DNA from: Himantopus leucocephalus
Lineage: Eukaryota > Chordata > Aves > Charadriiformes > Recurvirostridae
NCBI GenBank assembly: GCA_003993805.1
Contig: RSEF01000006.1
Location: 27,499,402 to 27,563,401, forward strand
Direction of reading: 5' to 3'
DNA: 64,000 bases
In this document: piece after piece, positions 36,801 to 51,416 of the stretch
How positions within the stretch are numbered: position 1 is the stretch's first letter
How the letters are laid out: every line of letters begins with the position of its first letter
Made by a program: the position numbers and the translations under genes
The notes under the pieces: generated by a model
Seen by the model: the letters and a program-made list of their open reading frames with translations, nothing else
What the model was told of the DNA's origin: nothing
The model's database searches: none

Positions 36801-39800
36801 CCTACTATGCTGGATTGTTTGCTGCCATAGTCAGCTCGAGTCAGAAAAGTGTCAATTATATTTTGTTCATGCACTGCAGGTTCTAAGATCCTGAAAACAT
36901 AGGGATCACACCAATGAAACACACCAGTTTAATTTCACACCACATGCGTGGGTGAATTAAAAAATATATGCACTAAGAAGGCTAGAAAAGACGTAAAAAC
37001 TATGGCTATATACGTCATTCCCCGGAAGGCAAGATAAATGTCCTTTCTTTATTGTACATTGGTTGCCCACGCGTACACATTTCTCTTTGCTTTCACTAAG
37101 GAGTAAGCACCATCAAATTTATCACAGTGTAAGACTGAGCATATGGACAGTTACTACGCAGTAGTTAACATGCTAGAAATCGACAGCCCAATGTGCTTAG
37201 CATTAATTTGTTCATGGAGACATAACCAGAAGTAGAAAACAACTAATTGAGGACCAGCAGTCAGAAAGAAACAGACAGAGGCAACAAAGTCAAGAGTGTT
37301 AGTGGTCTTGGCAACCAACTCTAACTGCAGCCCATGCCCATAAATATGTTATTAAGCATAGTCATTACAGATAAATGGAGCATTCAAAAAAATGTATCCT
37401 TCTCTAGGTGATGCATTAACCCTGCTAAAGGAATACTTTGGCTGTGAATAAAAGCAAAGCACACAGAGAGACAGAGGTCATGCTGAGTTTTCTTCTTCCC
37501 TTAGTCTACTAGCAGGAGAGACCTTCTCTTGAGGCTACTTTATGTTCTAGAGGAATAAAAGAACTGCCTAAAAGTCACTACCATACGCTGAACATTCAGG
37601 TCCCTGAAAATGAAGATATGATAGATTTATATAGTCACATCAATAAACTAAAATATGTTCTTCCTGACTATAGTGGATCATCAAATAGTGCTCAGAATTA
37701 CAAGTGGTGTGATTTTGTAATAATTATTGAATGTGGTGAAGACATTCTTTTTCACATAATTGCTTGATCTTGAGTCTCCAACAAGGTGTTTGCCACCCTC
37801 ATCAGTTGAACTGTCACTATAAAAAACAGAATTCACTTAATTAGAGCTAGGAGCATGACAAATAGATTTTGCCAGGGCTTTTTATTGAATTAATTATTTG
37901 AAAACTATTTCCTTAATCAGCTCTCATGATTTTAGTCTATTGTACCTGATCCATCAAAAAACTATCAGAGATGTCTTTTTCCCCATTTCTCCAAATTCTA
38001 ATAGATAATGGTGTGCCCAATTGTTAACATTCAAAAGCAGAGAAATGGACAACATTTCTATAACTAATTTGTTTAAATTATTTTTACTTTAGAAATAATT
38101 GGCATCAAATTTACATCAATCTCATAATGGTAATTGCATCAATCTATCGTTGATATCTATGGGGCAAATGATCTCCAGAAAATGTGGTTACCTCACATGC
38201 ATTCATTCAGTTATTCTTTGAACATCATAAGTACAGCAAGTGTTCTCACCTTCACTTTCATTCATGGAAAGATAAGGCACAAAGCAATTAAATAGCACAT
38301 TCATTAAAAGACTTAAGAAAGCCTGTGCCAAACTTCAAATGCTTGAGTGCAGTATCTTTAAAAAAAGACTATCCTTCTTCCTATCACATATTTATGCGTC
38401 AAGTAACTTCTTTGGGTGACAATCAGCCTATAGACATCCTGTCAACAAAGAAAAAAGAGTTGTTGACAAACACAAACTTTGTGACATTTCAGTCCCAGTC
38501 TCTGAATAGCTTTGAATACAGTGATCCTCTCCTTTTAAAAAGTAAGTTACAATTTATCCAGCTGAACTTCCTAGCCTGAGAAAATAACCTGAGGCAGAGT
38601 TCACACATTACTAGAAGTTGGAGGTCGAATGCTTCCTTCAGGTCATCAAGGTCCATGGCTATGTTTTTAAAGAATATTTAATTAGTTTGATATACTTTTT
38701 GTCTTTCTGTTCCGTTTAAAAGTTGCTGAATAACAGTGATGTTTACTGGTTTTCACACACTGTCACTTTCAGATAGCTCTCAAACTGACTTGCACAAAGC
38801 CTTTCTGAACGGCTTTACAAAAAACTGCCAAAGAATCCCTGCACCTTCTCTGATGTTTGATCCAGAGCTCCCCGGAGTCAAGAGAAATATCTCCAGAGGA
38901 CTCAAGTTCCTTAGGGGCCTCAATTCATAGAACACATAAAAGAGCAAATGGGTATCCCCTCGCCTCTGTTTACGTGCCTTAAGTATAAATGCAGACAGAC
39001 TATTAATTTCAATCATGCATGTAGTTTTTAGCCAGTGTAACCTGAGGAAGATTACTATGACCACTGACCAATTCATGTAAAATTTTATCAATAATAACTT
39101 TTGTCACTCTAGACCTGGCTGGCTTACTCTGCATAGCTAAGATGTAATGGATAGTATGTCCTATTCTAGGTCCTCTGGACATCCCTCTTTACAGAGATTC
39201 CGAAAAATACCCTGTCCGTAGCCTAGGCCAAATGTCATGGAAGCCAATAAAGTCTCATTACTATAATAATTAACTGCTTTTCTTAATAAGCTAACGTTTA
39301 CTCCTCCACATATCCTGATTTCTTTATTAAGTTTGGATAGAGTTTGCAGCCAGAAAACTTTATCAGATTCACTCAGATTCAGACAAAAAGTCACTAAAGA
39401 GAACAATATTGCCCAGAGCATCCTTTCAGCTTTAGTTTCTTGTTAGGTTTATGGGTCATTTGCAAATCTCTTCTGACAAGAATATTAGGCTGCTATATAG
39501 CTATAGCAGAAAATCCACCAGAGATTTAAACTCCAGTGAACATTTGCAGGGTCTGTGGATGAGACAGCTTTTATATCAGCATTTGACTAGTTCCAAAACG
39601 TCAGCCAGCTTTTCTCACCCATTAAAATGAATTTTAAAAACCTTTAAAAAGAAAGTCTACTTTGTGTGCTAACCAACTCTCTAGGAAGTTTGCTATCTGA
39701 TTAGACACACTCTCTCAAACAATTATTTAATTTATAAACATTTGGTCAGCAGTCGTGAGCATCTGGATCTTCCCCCTCGTTCCAGAGCACTTGCACAGAA

Positions 39801-42800
39801 AAATGTAAACCTTATAGCTTTCCAGCTTTGTAATCCTACTGACACATTTGTAGCTTTTCGTAGGCCTGTATCTGAGCTAATTACGTACGTTTTTTTAGCT
39901 GACAAGCGAAACAGATGTCAGATGACTAAATTCTTCTTTGATTCAGGTGCTGATTTGGCACAGCTTTCTCACTTTTATTATACTCATATCTGCTTCGTCC
40001 ATGTTCTCCTGCATAATAAAGTCACTGGGACAATTTAGCTAGCGAGTGAAATGGCAGAAATCCAGAAAACTCAATGATTTCAACCTTCTTATACTAAGGC
40101 TCTGAGAAGAGCCAGAGCAAAATCCAAGCATGAGAACAGTGCCAGCTTCCCCATTTAGCTGTGTGTTGCCTAAGAAGCACTGGAAAACTGCGCTGACCTC
40201 TGTGAATGTAGTCGCTAGACATGCTCTTCTTTCCAAAGTCTTTCATGAAGTTGGTAGAAGGCTAATTAAGGAGACTCCAGCTCAGTGTGTCCTGTCCATA
40301 TTGACATTTTTCTTCTCAAACCCCCTTACAGCAGTGACATCAACTAGCAAGACAAAACAGGTATGGAAGAAGAATAAAGAAACTTGAATCCTGAGTTTAC
40401 TTTGGCTTCATCGCCTGTTTCTCTGATGCAAGATAATGGGGTCACACTGCTTCACATCAGACATCTCATATACACAGCTCTGGACCCTCTGGACCAGCAG
40501 AGAGAGACAGTTTTTTTTAGATAGTGCCTCAGAATATCTAATGTCACAGCAATATAGGCTGACACAAGACACAGGTATTAGGATCCTCCTGTCTCCTCTG
40601 CCTCTAGATGCAGATTTCCTTGCCCTCCTCTTCATTACTCAACCTGCCTGCTGGTTTATCAACCTGAACCAGCGCACTGCAGTGGCACATCACCCTAATG
40701 CTAGAACAAACGGGAAACACAACTATTGAGTAGAGTGTGAAGGGGGACAGAGGGGACCCGCAGTTACCCTGACACAGACTGGCTTTGGCTGCAGTGGAAT
40801 TTCACCTTTCATTTGATTGCTGAACTGTTCTCCTGATTAATCTGTGGTCTTGATTACAAGAGGGAGTCAAGAACGATAACCTCATAGTTTTGCAGTCTTA
40901 GTAATGGGCCTACAGAAGGTAAGGTGAACACACTTTGTAAGACTGTTCTGTCCCTTACTTAAAAAGTCAATGGCTAGCTTGATTTGTACCAGATGAAGGT
41001 TTTATTTGGAAGCAAATGACTGTGTCAGTTTGCATCAATACTGCTTAATCTCCCCAAATTCTTTTTCAGAATTAGCTCTTCTTCAGATGAGAATTGGGGT
41101 CTAACCTTCTTCCCTTTCCACTTTAACTTACTCTATACACCAAAGATGAGAGTCTTCAATATCAGAAGGCCCTTTAAGCTCTAGAACAGTGCCAAAAAAG
41201 CAGAGCTAATCAAAGGGGTAGTGACAGATATAGGATTCGATACCTCAAAGGGCATCCAGCCAAGAAGTAAAAATTTTATAACTTTGGGAACATGGAATTC
41301 TCTGCCTTCCAATCAGAGCACTATTTACACAGCCTCAGAGGCACCGTGGTTACAAATAAAATGTGAGGTCCTTGTTCCAGAGAGCTTAAATTATTTCTAC
41401 AATGAGAGACGACAACAGAGACCAACAATGTTACGCAAGAGCCAGGATTACAGCAGTGAGAAACTGTTAGATACTCTTAATATTATATTCAGGTCTCTTG
41501 CTTGCTGTTTCTCACCCGGCTTCAGTTCCTACCCTGTGTCCCCTACAAATCATGAGATATGAGGTCTTAGAATTCTGCTACTCTGAAGGGGAAAATTTTA
41601 TACTCAGCCTCATTTTAGTGGTCTATTCTCAAGGATAATTAGTTACATTAAAAATCACTATTTCATGAAACCTAGTCACAATTTCCATGTTTTTTTAAAG
41701 AATCATCACCCAGTTGTGATCTTGGTTACACTAGGACAAGTCAGGAGTAAATCTTCAGACTTGCAGTCAGTTCATCTCAGCTTAACAACTTGCTGCATGT
41801 TACTGAGGCATTTACTTGTCTATGCACACACTTTTATCCTGGGTACATGCAGGATGATTAGACTTACTTTAAGCATTTTTTGCTTTGACCTGAACTAAGT
41901 TCTGCCACTTTGCATTGCTAAGGTTAAGAGGACATGCATGGACATTGATGCCAATCAATTCATTAGCAGTTTACCTATAAGCCCGGTAAATTATTTTTAT
42001 GTAATTGTATGCCTGAGACTATAAATCCAATCTGTCACTCAAGTATAAAATCTTTGTAAAGAAGTTTAAAGTCAGCATGTAAAGGAGAGGTTCAGGCTAC
42101 AGCCATTGTGAAAGTTAATTTCATACTACCTGTGATCACATACTAGAAGTCGGGTAGCTGATGATCTGGCTCTACACTTCTCTTTCTAGAATATGCTTTA
42201 CGAGTTTTGGTTTCTGAAAACATTGTTGCGAGGAAGCCACACTGACCTCATTTTTTAATAATCCTGTTTCATGAAAAGCTAATAGAATTACAAGAAGTTA
42301 AAATACTTTTAACCTATTTCACATACTAGATATTCCTATATTTACTAGAATGTGTGTGTGCAAATACACATGGTAACATTTGTGTGTAAACACAGCATTT
42401 TAAGAAGAAAATGTCTGGTTTACAAATTAGTCAAAATTTATCATGTAAGATGTTTTAACTTGGCCTTAACTACATTTCTAAGTAAGTATAAGTGCTTCAG
42501 GGTATGTAAACTTTTTTTCCTTTTTCTTTCTTTTTTCCTTTTTTCTAAAGGCCAAAAATACATGACCTTTCAATGTTAATGAAAAGAACCCCTCCAAAAG
42601 CAGGCACAATTTGCAGCACTGAGACACTCCCCCGGAGCATTCAGCTACTGAAGAAACAGTTAATAGTTATGTGTATAAGCAGTATTCAAAGACATTAAAT
42701 ATAATTCCTCTGAGAAATTCCTCCACCGCTACCTAAAAATGAGCAAGACCAGCACTACACAGATCTTCCAATGACCAAGCTCCATTTCAGAAGTTTATTT

Positions 42801-44339
42801 TAAATTTTTCCCACTCCATTACAACTTCATCAGATTTCATCTGTATCCTCAAACAAATGCTAAACACCCTGTACAGGTTTGATAGCCCATGTCCGGACAT
42901 ATTAACAAACCAGTAAACAGAATGTATTGCCTACATCCCTAAATAGGGTGGAATTAGAAAGAGCAGGTATAGGATTAGTACGGAATCCAGAGCAGAGCAA
43001 GGATTACACAGACAGGATTTGAAAGACCCTGTAATAATCAGCTCTCTGACAGAACTCAGAGCTGGTTTGACTTAGCAAATAATGTTTCATAAGGTTTTCA
43101 CTTGAGTTCCTTTTAAGAACATCTGGGGGAGTTGCACGTTTTTGTCTGTTTGCTTTTCTTGCCTTTTCCCTCTAAAAATAGTTGGATGTGGATGAAACCA
43201 ATATGGATATACGAGACATGAGAAGCTGAGAGTTTACAGTCCTCCTGAGACAAGAACAATCCTGTGTCACACAACACAACGAATCACTTATGGTCCTCCC
43301 TTTAGAGCAGAGGTATGTCTGCTCCTACAGATAAACACAGGCATACATGCAAGGACAAGAACAACAGCTGGGAGACAAAAAAATCATCAAATACTACAGT
43401 GACAAAAGTGATTTCATTCAGACCGGCCCCCTCAACTTACTAGTAATTTAGTTAATTCCCTCTTTTCCTTTCTGTAAAAATTGCCCAGAAAACAAGAGTG
43501 ACGCCACTTATCTAAGTGAAAACCAGGAAGAAAGCTGGTGAAGTGACAGATTCTCAAAAAGCCATATGCAGGACACTGTTTATTCAAGACATCCAAGGAA
43601 AAGCCTATGTCTCATAAATGCTGAATGACACGTGGTTCTGGTTTCTAACAAGCAGAAATAGACATATTTGTTGCAAATATTTTGTGTGTATCCAAAACTT
43701 GAAGTTCCAGGAGGAACACTGTAAAGTCACATATCCTGGCAATCTCAGAAATTAGTTTCACCTGAAACATTTTCAGGGGAAAAAACATCAGGAAAGCCTA
43801 AATGTTCCATTTTAACCACTTCAAAATGAAATGTTTAAAAAAATATGTGTCCCAGAACATTACTCTCTTTTGCAAATTACAGCATTTTAACAAAAATGAA
43901 TCACAAAATGTTTAATTCTCCCCAGAACTGAAGCCCAGGAGGAAATCAAACAAGTTTTTTTGACCCTGAATTATGTTTCTTCCATCTCTTATTTCAGACA
44001 AATGAAATATCAACTTTCCATAAATACAATAAAAAAATAACAAAGTCCTAAATCCACAGAAGGCTAAATATTTAAGTCCTAATTAGGTGTGTAACTCCCA
44101 CTACATTCAAAAGAAGAAAAGAGTTGGTGCTAACCCTCCTTGTAGACCTGGCTCTAAATTCTTTAGAGAATTTAATCCCCCTCAAACAAAGAATCTTTCA
44201 GAACTGTAAGGATTAAGCTGGAGGGCCTGGGAATGTTATGCAAATGATTTAATGTATTGTGTGCACATCAAACAAAAAAACAACTTGATTTGCAAGAACC
44301 CCCTACCTGTGATTCTGTAAATCCCCTCTTGTTAATCCG

Positions 44340-44436
44340 TTCACTCCCTCCCCCACCTCGGCTCCATCCTTTCTTTTCTTCCTTCTTCTGTTTCCTTCAC
44401 TTTAACCATCTTTTTTTCTCCCATTTTTCTTTCAGC
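44340..44436. repeat. Pyrimidine-rich tract of nearly 100 nt
   Basis: From CACTCCCTCCCCCACC through CTTTCTTTTCTTCCTTC to CCCATTTTTCTTTCAG the plus strand is dominated by C and T. It looks like a splice acceptor on the plus strand, but no coding exon follows and the host gene is on the other strand. Confidence 0.6.
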
Positions 44437-46500
44437 AGACAGATGACTGTCTGCTCCCTGTCTGGTTCATTACTTTGTATAGCTCTTTCCAACTACTTCA
44501 TTAATTATTACTTGTGTTAACTCAGCATCTCAGCCGCCTAATCGTAGTGCAGGAGTCTACTGCTCTAATTAACATGCAAATATCAACAAAACAGTGGTCT
44601 TTGTCACAGAAAACTATGAAGTACAGTACCTCCAAAGGTACAAACTAAAGGCAGCCAAAAGTGAGCTCAAACCCAACTACGATAAAGGTTGTGTGTGAAT
44701 GACAGAAAAAAAAAAAAGAGAAAAAAAGAGGAACCCCCCTTTTTTGTTTAAGGAAAGTATTGGCATAGGGTAGTGGATGTTGCCTAGAAAGCATCTCCTC
44801 CCATGCGTGATGGGCACACTGAGAAACCATATAAAGGCACTTAATTGAAAAGGTTGCAAGCAGAAGTGGAGACTAGCATCACAGGCTAATCAGAGGCAGC
44901 AGTTATCTCCTAATATCCAGTGAGATACGGCAAAAGTAGTGAGATCTGGAAAATGAAGGCCGGCAGCCGTATTTTTAGTGCAATAAGATGGAGAGTGTTT
45001 CAAAAAGACGTGTCGTATGACTGAAGCAGAAAGCTAGGTGTCTGATTTCCGCAGCTGCTTTCTGAATGAATCAGAGATGACCATGCCGCATTTGTCAGGG
45101 AAAGGACATTGCAATAATTGAGACATGAGATGCTGAAAGGCTGAATAAGAGCATTAGCCCCGTAGACAGCTAGGAAAGGCAGCGTGTTAGAAATAGGAAT
45201 GCAAAAAGAATTGGCCAGGCTTTGACACAACCTGCATAGAAAACCTTGTCTGATATAAACCAGCTTTATGGCTCCCTCCAGCTGGAGTCATAGGATGGAT
45301 GGAGCCATTTCTCCTTTCTAATGACCACCACCTACGGAGCCAGTCATCTGGATCAAAGAGGAGGTTGCCATTCTGCCCTTCAGCAGTCCTCTTAATCCAT
45401 AGCAACATATTAAAATAGTAAATTACTTCCTTAAGGCAGCTGAGGAAGACATCTCCTCCTCCTCTCTAGTATTAACACTTCAAAAGCAAATAAATCCTGA
45501 TTCACAGAAAAGGACTCAGTGTCCCCATGGACTGGCACTTGCAGTGACTTATTTGGAAATCTGCAAGGCAGACACTGAGTTTTGCTGGTTCAGAACATCA
45601 GGCATGCAGCTCACTCCACAGCAACGAAGGGGAAGCCAGAGGAGAGCAGGGTGCAGTGCATACCTGAGTGTGGGTGAATGCAGGCAAACCACTACTAAAT
45701 TAATAGTAAAGAATCCAGCTATACATATATATCTATGAATATATCTATTAATTACAGCAATATCTCAGTAGCTACTAGCTGTTAATCCTTAGCCACACAT
45801 ATACAACTCTCTGGTGAGAAAAGCTACAGTTCCCAAACTCTGAGGAGAGATAAAAAATGAGGAGGCCTTGACGGCACTTTCTGTCTGTGTCCCCCCCTTG
45901 TCAGAAATTTAGGCTGACATTAGACTTTGGCCCAGACTGTAAAAGAAAAAGGAATCTGGCTCCTGTTTAACTCTTGTGAAGCCAGGGGAGCAAAGCATCT
46001 ATAGATATTCATAGCTCCTGACTTCAGTGACTTCACAGAAGACACAAATGAAGCCTATGGTAAAGCAAAAGAGTAGCAAGCAGGATAATACGTTTGGGTC
46101 TCTTCGTCTGCAGGTTAGAATATCACCCAGTAGACCTGTGATACCCAAACAGTGACAAGCCATTCAACTGTAAGAAACTCAATGGCATGCAGTCAGAAAT
46201 GGTGATACACTGCTTCACGGTCCAGTGGGTGGCCTAAACCCTGACTGGGAGGAAATGATCAAGAGGAGACTTCTCTAAAACCGTATCTGTGCTGTTATAG
46301 AGCCTGTCAGCAATATCTTGCAACGGCTGGGAACCATTACCGAACTCACAACTGCAAAACCATCCCAGAGCTTCCCTCTCCTCTACTCTGTAATGTCTGC
46401 AGGATGAAAATTTGATCCCACTCAGAGAGCCGGGATAGCTGGTCACTAGGACCACTAGTCCACTCTCTCTCCTTTGGAACATATGTATCTGTATATGTAC

Positions 46501-46581
46501 GATTGCATGTATGCATGTGTGTGTATTGCATCAGTATGACTGTATGTATGCATGTATATGTGTGTATTCCATCAGTGTCAC
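46501..46581. repeat. Imperfect tandem duplication of about 40 bp, TGTA/TGCA-rich
   Basis: Two units share TGTATGCATGT, GTGTGTATT and CATCAGT in order (46501-46540 and 46541-46581), with a small insertion of TG/TA steps in the second. It arose by slippage or unequal exchange in alternating purine-pyrimidine sequence. Confidence 0.8.
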
Positions 46582-47707
46582 ACTTTACTCACATCTATCT
46601 CTAGAATGCACTGGGTACATTGTTAGCAGTCGTTTTAACTGGCATTTTCTGTTACTAGAATCAATGGATACTCAGATTTCAGACTTTCTTGGTAGATGAA
46701 ATTCAGCACACCACAGAACATCCATTGTCAAAAGACGGTTTATCAATGGTCAGCTTGGGGAGTATCTTGATTTGAATCCAAGGGACAGAAAAGGGTGAAA
46801 ACAATGACAAAACAGAGACATCCTTGGAGCTGCTACACTGATGCATCAAGAGTCTTGGCATCATCACAAGGCCACCTACTGACCCAGAGGTCTAGAAGTC
46901 CCAAGAACCTTACTCAAGAAGTGCTACTGCTCAAGTTCTCTTAGCAAGTCTGCAAAAGCCCAGGTCTTAAACATCCCCTTTTAGCAAACTGGTAGGCAAC
47001 TTCTGCCATCCATCTAGCTAGCTCACATCCACAGATCCAGCCCCTTGGCATGGCCTCTGGACCAAAGGTAGGCGTTAGGGATGTTGATGATCCAGCATCA
47101 CTCTTGCAGAAGATTCCAGGATGGCAAGCATTCTTCACTCTCATTACAGAATGAAGAAACAGATCAACAGTAATAAAGTGTTTTGATGGATGGAGTTTAA
47201 AAAAACATCACAGCTCACTTGACTAAACTCCCTCATAATTAGAAAAGTTTCATTCCATCTACACTCTAAAATGAAACCATTCATCCCCCTAAGTCAGAAT
47301 ATAGCACCTCTTTAACTTTGGGGGAAAAAAAAAAAAGATTTATCTGTTTTATGGTTTATAGAAAAAATCTTGGGGTACTTTATAACAGTAGATTAACCTC
47401 TCATCCAAATAACGGTATTTTGTGCAGTAAAAAAATCTTTGGTATACTTAACAGGATAGTGATTGAATGAAATCTATTGAGTTATCAAGTGTACTCTGCA
47501 GTGCATGGAATATGGTTATCACTTATACGACAACACAGAAGACCCTACATAAGAACCACAGTCCTGTCATGCCTGACCCTGCTCTTTCTTCAGAAAATGT
47601 AAAAATCTTAATTGATAGAATATCCAGTGAATAATAAAAATGCCTGTCTTCTTAGGTCTGCAGATTGTGTTATATATGATGACAACCTAATTTAGTTGGT
47701 ATTATTA

Positions 47708-48000
47708 TCATAGAATCATAGAATTGTTGAGGTTGGAAGGGACCTTTAAGATCATCTAGTGCAACCATTAACCTCACCTGACAAAAACCACTTCTAAACC
47801 ATGTCCCCAAGTACCTCATCTACCCTTTTTTTAAACATCTCCAGGGATGGCGAATCCACCACCTCCCTGGGCAGCCTATTCCAATGTTGGATAACCCTTT
47901 CATTGAAAAATTTTTTCCTAATATCCAATCTAAACCTCGCCTGGCTTAACTTGAACCCATTTCCTCTTGTCCTATCATTTGTCACTAGGGAGAAGAGGTC
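47708..48000 (-). mobile_element. CR1 3' end with ORF2 C-terminus remnant
   Basis: Begins with TCATAGAATCATAGAATTG, the inverted CR1 terminus, and continues to TCACTAGGGAGAAGAGG. On the minus strand (47985-47794) a frame of 63 residues ends in [20 protein letters not shown] after [18 protein letters not shown]. This is the conserved C-terminal block of CR1 ORF2, still open. The element is 5'-truncated to about 290 bp. The right edge is approximate because homology fades into GTCAAGTCATGTGGCC. Confidence 0.93.
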
Positions 48001-49475
48001 AAGTCATGTGGCCATTTTCCTGTAAGTAGTGATGACCAAAGTACACAAATGTCTTTTTCTCCACTTGTTTTTGAGCAGTAAATAGATAGTAAATTAAACA
48101 ATTGTGATCTCACTAGAAGAGTTCAATTAAATACACAGCAAAACTGCAAAGTGGTTTGAAGCCACTGAACAGATGGAAAGTGTCTGTGTTGCATTTCTAT
48201 TATGTGGTCATTTGACAGAGTTAAAACTTTAGTGATCCTTCAGAAAAAAGTAAGCGTTCACATTCTGTTAATACCTGTACAACATCCTGCAGCAATAACT
48301 CATGACATTATTCAGTGGGTGCAAGGATAATTTTGTAGCCAGTTACACATGAATATGCCCTTACAAGTTTAATAAATGTAGTAAAAATGTTATCATTTGT
48401 GACTCAGAACTAATATGCACGGCTGTATCTGATTTCTTGCATAGTCTCATAGGTGTCTTGCACCTCAGATGTCCTCACTTGTAAATACCAGTTAAAGACA
48501 TTTCCCCCACAAGGAATTCTGAGGTTACCTCAATCAATGCGTAGTGATTAGGCATTGATTAGGAACTCAGCATTCATATTTGGCCACAATGTATTGATAT
48601 TAGCAACATCTAGGAAGAGAAAGAAAATCAAAGACAAGTAGGTTTGGGCTGCTGCTTATACTACAGCAGAACTTAAAATCACTCTTTCTCATAGTTTCCT
48701 CAAGAACTAGGATGAAGCTCCTAATACAAAAACAATCAGCGAAGATCTTTTGCCCAGTGTGACCACTAGACCAGAATCAAAAAAGCCCAACCAAACAAAC
48801 AAAAAAGCAACTACAGGAAGATGCCAGTCTCTGGAAGTTTAAATACAAGCAACCACTCATCTTTCTGAAAGCCTGAGAACAGAAGCCCATTGTGCACGTT
48901 GCCAGCTTAGAAGAAACAGAATTAGCTTGTGCCACCATTTGTAGATTGGAATAAATTTCACAGCACCTTGAACATTTGCATGAGTTAGGAAAGGCAAAGC
49001 AAATCTATTTTAAAAAGCAGCAGTTTGCACTAGAGCCATCAATCAAATACAGAACTTACGTTGCCATTGTTGCAAGTCACCATTAACTACCGATTAATAT
49101 ACATCATCCACAAATACTCCCTTCAGCTGAGTTTGATAAAAAATAATGACAAATTAAAGCACAAGAAATTGCAGTTACCTGTGATTCAACCTAATCATGT
49201 GTGATGCTCTCCTTTGTTTGGCCTCCATCATCCTCCTATATGCTGCTGACCTTCCATTGGTTCAGTAAATGTACAAATTCTCAGCAGCATTTTAACTGAA
49301 TCAGAAACCTTCTGGGGAAAAAAGCATTGCCAAATTCATAGGACACAAGGCTAGGATTTACATTGGGATTCAGATTCCATTTGACCAGTGGTCTTACAGA
49401 TGTAGACAAATCATTTAATGTTTTCAGACCTTTCTAGTCTTCCCGTCACTTGTCTGGCCTTGACTATTCAGACAT

Positions 49476-49560
49476 GGATGTTAAGGGCAGAAGAGACCAT
49501 AGTAGTTCTCTTGTCTTACCTCATCGTAACACTTGACGTAGAAGGCAATACCAACTTTGA
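49476..49560 (-). mobile_element. Ancient CR1 3' scrap
   Basis: GTTAAGGGCAGAAGAGACCA, TAGTAGTTCTCTTGTCTTACC and CATCGTAACACTTGACGTAGAA resemble the inverted old-amniote CR1 tail (form near TTAAGGCCAGAAGGGACCAT ... ACCTCCTGCATAACACAGGCC). It is short and diverged, so the call is tentative. Confidence 0.5.
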
Positions 49561-51416
49561 ACTTAATACAGACAGAATAATTGCAAGAAATTTCTTTCAG
49601 ATGTAAAAGAAATTCTAAATACACATATGAAAATTAGATACTTCAATACACATAAGGCAGTAAAAAGGTACGTGATGTGTGAGAAGACACACAAGTAAAC
49701 AGGATAACATATTGAATACCCGGGTTCTGTTGCTTGGCTGGACAGCATTTTAAGAGCTCTCATTTCAGATGATGTCACTGGTATTTTCTTTTGAGCATCA
49801 GCATAGGGATTATTCTGCAAGACATCATAAATCCTTTTCGCAAATGGTTTCCCTTGACTAAGTTTTATGGTGGATGTCAGGTGTACAAGAGCAACCTAAG
49901 AATGATATACAGGATATTAACCGTTGACTGCAGTACCGGTTTCCTGATATGTGTACATTGTTGACTACAAAACTACCAGGAGGATTTTGTACATATTTCA
50001 TTTTATTTATCTTTTTAATACAGTAGACTATGCACCAATCTCTGGTAGGGAAACCACAATAGTATTTGAGCAGCATATGAAACTAATACATTAACTACAT
50101 GTTAAACATGTCGGCTGATATATGGAGCTTGAGTACAAATCTGACTGAAAAATAACAAATTACACTTATTAGGGTAACCTCTGAAAAACCTCAAAGGTTT
50201 AGAGGTTCTACCACCTACTGAAATGACACATTAGAGGATCTGATCAAGTCCGGTATGTTGTCTGTGAGCCCAGCTTGACCGCAGGCTCATAAAGAAAATC
50301 TCACTTTCTTGCCCAATATTTTGCTGTGCTCCGGTTTTCCATGCTGCAATGGTGGGATACTGTAGGAGGAAGCTCTTCTGACATACTAATAAGAATAATT
50401 CAATTTGGCATTCAAAGTGAGTTTTTTTTATTGATTTCAGTAGATTTTGGATCAAGATCTGAGACTAGTAAAATGAATGTTAACCAAGTGAGAATCTATG
50501 TGGCTAACTTTCAAACAGTGGAATAGCGATTAAAAATGAGATCCATGGCTTACAAAAAGCTTTGATATATTTGCATTTAAAAGCTTGTAACCCATTTCCA
50601 GGACAGGCTTGGATTCTTTTTTTCCCAAGTTTTCATTCCAATTCACTTAGTACTCTTCTCTGTACACCGTTATTTTTAATTTATAATGGACCCTGTTCTT
50701 ATTTTCACCAAAGATCTTAATATTGTACTAAATTAGTAACTGTTATTTAAGCAAGGTAAAAGGATCTTGTTTAACATGATAATCAAATTTATACTTTTCA
50801 AATTACTCCAGCTATAATCGCAATTAAAATCAGAGCAACACATGTTAATTATTCTGATTATTACTCAGCTTAACAAGGCTATAGTCTAATAATCAGATCT
50901 TTGTACATAAAGAACTGTTGGTTTTCTTATTTCTTTTTGCTTTTCCTGCTTTCCTAGCCTACCTTTTATTGTAGCTACTTCAACACATGTTGTTACATGA
51001 TACCCTTATATAGCACAGGGACATTTCAGGACCATAGAACAAACAGTTTTTAAACAGGCATATTCTTAATACTGCAAGAAGCAAGGTCACCTCAAGGTGG
51101 TGGGGTAGAAGAGACGAAGCCTCCCTTCTTTATGTTCCTGAATCTGGAACAACATTGGTGGGCATATTAAAGTAGTTTCTCTCGCATATGCAAAGTCCTA
51201 TCTACGTGCAGCTTTTAAGATTCAATAGATGCTTTTACTAACTGAATACCGAAATATAAGCAAATTTCCCTTTGAATGACTGGAAAATATACTTGCCCTC
51301 CCCAGACATCCTAACTATAGATTACGTATTTATGACAAGTATTAAGATAAACAAGTAAATTCCTCCTCCCAAGAAGTACCTCTAATTTTGTTGTAGATAC
51401 TGGATTTGTTTCTTTG

